Shown piece after piece: positions 62,120 through 64,000 of a DNA stretch of 64,000 nt (position 1 is the stretch's first letter; every line of letters begins with the position of its first letter). The notes beneath the pieces were generated by a model, which worked only from the letters and a program-made list of their open reading frames with translations, had not been told where the DNA came from and made no database searches. A program made the translations under genes and the position numbers. The stretch comes from Casuarius casuarius (lineage: Eukaryota > Chordata > Aves > Casuariiformes > Casuariidae), in the NCBI GenBank assembly GCA_003342895.1, contig PTFA01000229.1, forward strand, positions 1,203,598 through 1,267,597, given 5' to 3'.

Positions 62120-64000
62120 AATGAAAGCATACACACATGTATAAATATATATGAGGCAGGCAAACTAAATTAGGCATGTGCTTTTGTGAGTGGAGAGAAC
62201 CTTTTAAAAATAGAAATATATCTTCAAAATGCAACATTAGCTGATGCAGTTGGGGACCTGTCAAAAATGAATATTTTTTTTTAATTAAATGTATTTTAGT
62301 TTGATAGGGTAGATATATTTACAAATTCAGACACATGGTCAGTTCAAGATACTCCCACCTCTCACACTCACACTGCAGCAGCTTTCCCCCTCAGCTGAGC
62401 CAATGTAATTCTTCCCAGGGTTGCGCTGTGAATTGTATCAGGAAATGGAGATAGATGACAAATAAAAAAGTTATGTTTTATTTCATTTTGTTTTGTTTTT
62501 CCAGGTCAATTCCATAATCTGGTTTGTACCACAGCCCCCAAAAAACTGTGCTAGCACAGATGAAACAAGAGCAGGAATGAGTGCCCACAACAGACAGGGG
62601 ATTCTAGAAGGCTATTTAAGCAGACCCTACTGCTGAGAAAATAAGCATGGAAACACACAGTAGTATTTTCTCACTTTCTCTTTATAGGTGTCTAAGCAAA
62701 ATAATGTAATGCTAGCTGTCGATCACATAAGAACAGAAATACTTAGTCTGCTACTGCCTGAAGTCTTTAAATCAATTGATACCCAGATTAGGTCAAGTAG
62801 ACTGATTTTGCAATATTGTATTTTAGATGTAGAACTGTATGTTGTTAACACATACAATGATAATTTTCCCTGCAGTGCAGTTCATACTGCAGAAGTACCC
62901 TAGAGCCTGAAGAACAATTCATTATGAAATAAAATCACCCCAACTTTATCAGAATTGAATGGAGGTAAAAAAAAGTACAAATAATCAAGCAATCCTCAGG
63001 CAAAAGGATAAGTGTATTCCATTTCCTTTATTGTTTACTTCCACATCCTTAGATATTACTCGTTCTGACTTTTAAAACTGAGGTTGAATTCAGCTCTGCA
63101 ACTGTAATTTCTACACAGAGCATTAGGCATTTTGGCATAGACATGTTCTGGGGAGTTATCTGTTGGTCATATTGCAAATGGTGTATAACAAAACAGATGA
63201 AGAGAGTGAATTTACAAAGTTTATCAAGAACCAGTGCAGTTACACATTTAACATTTCAATTGCCGCTGATCCCTTACATGTCAAAATTAAGGCACACTTT
63301 TTAAAAGTCTTTTGCAATTTATGCAAATCATATTACATTCACTGGCCTGTCACACCTCTTCATTAGTTGAATCACTGTCCTTAAAGATGAATGGCTTCAA
63401 CCTTCACTTGATAGGGAGTGCATGTTTAAGACGGGAGCCAAACTTGGGAATAGCATAACTATGATACCAAGGAACAGACATAATCTATGCAATATCTACT
63501 ATTCAAAACTCATATTACTATGTTCTTCTGCAACTGTAATAGACTCATAAAACAATAAGCAAAATGTTTGCTGACGTTCTTGTGGTTTTGTGAGGTCCAC
63601 TCAAAATTATAGAGTTTCTATTTCTCCCAGGGGACGAGTATGCAAAAGCAAATGTGTGGGAAGCAATAACATTCCTCAACGCTTTGCTGTCAGTGACTTT
63701 TTAAGTAGCAGCTCCACCAGTTCATAAAGGAAAGACATATTTTAAATGCACATATGGAATTTAATTTATGTTCCAGACCTGTAATCTAAAGGGCCAAGTA
63801 TAACACAGTAGGTGGAACAGAGAAATGGAGTGGAGAAGGGGGATTAGCAGATTAGCATGAATATAAACTGCAATACGCCAAATGCATGATGACATATAAA
63901 ACTCTCCTTAGTAACCTGAATGTCACAAACATTCGCTTCACATGTGAGCAAACATGGTTTGTTACTCTCAGAGCACAATATCAGATGAAAATGAATGTCA

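Larger units (their letters stand above)
59703..64000. other. Gene-free AT-rich unique sequence
   Basis: No gene, RNA or further transposon recognised to the end of the window. Frames at 60001-60207, 60030-60242, 62688-62903 and 63163-63366 are short and without domains. Simple repeats at about 61507-61527 and 62108-62119 are listed separately. Confidence 0.55.

Noticed and set aside
1..64000. CRISPR arrays, tRNA or rRNA genes, prokaryotic promoters or terminators, retroviral LTR pairs
   Set aside because: None was seen on either strand. The sequence is vertebrate-like and shows no spaced direct repeats, cloverleaf with A/B boxes or paired LTRs.

Overview
The window looks like non-coding nuclear DNA from a bird. 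It is AT-rich and full of short A/T runs, and it has no compact genes, operons or ribosome-binding sites. Three pieces of CR1, the dominant avian LINE, are recognisable by their 3' ends: the 'actggaacaggttgcccagagaggt' block followed by the short repeated 'attctgtg' terminus and no poly-A tail. No primate- or rodent-type SINE or L1 is visible. Older pieces of amniote-type CR1 and a MIR-like SINE also fit a sauropsid with few repeats. The species cannot be told from this window.

No protein-coding gene is supported. The longest open frames are about 60-128 codons and lie on both strands. They show no recognisable domain and no convincing exon structure, and several run through repeats or simple sequence. 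The window is best read as gene-desert or large-intron sequence. I cannot decide between those two.

Layout: 0-16 kb is AT-rich unique sequence with a CR1 3' end (about 0.98-1.24 kb), an older antisense CR1-like piece (about 3.4-3.6 kb), small microsatellites and several short hairpins. 16.4-16.9 kb and 19.2-19.8 kb are repeat-free stretches rich in ATTA-type words that resemble vertebrate conserved non-coding elements. This is a guess until aligned. 17-26 kb holds faint ancient SINE-like remnants and a 51-bp alternating purine-pyrimidine tract. 32.46-32.54 kb is an uninterrupted 83-bp homopurine tract. 36.0-37.4 kb has a 34-bp tandem duplication, a GC-rich patch and the best-preserved CR1 3' end. 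44.7-47.7 kb is a cluster of antisense ancient CR1 pieces next to a perfect 53-bp-arm inverted repeat (45109-45249), the most striking structure in the window. 51.8-53.4 kb holds a MIR-like SINE and a decayed CR1 ORF2 fragment on the minus strand that can be followed by its protein sequence despite stops and a frameshift. 56.6-56.8 kb is an isolated CpG-dense GC-rich block in AT-rich surroundings. 59.5-59.7 kb is another CR1 3' end, and the rest is unremarkable.

There is no set of cooperating genes to describe. The CR1 copies are 5'-truncated, inactive retrotransposon remnants. I found no convincing undescribed system. The items most worth checking are the perfect palindrome, the CpG-dense block and the two candidate conserved elements.
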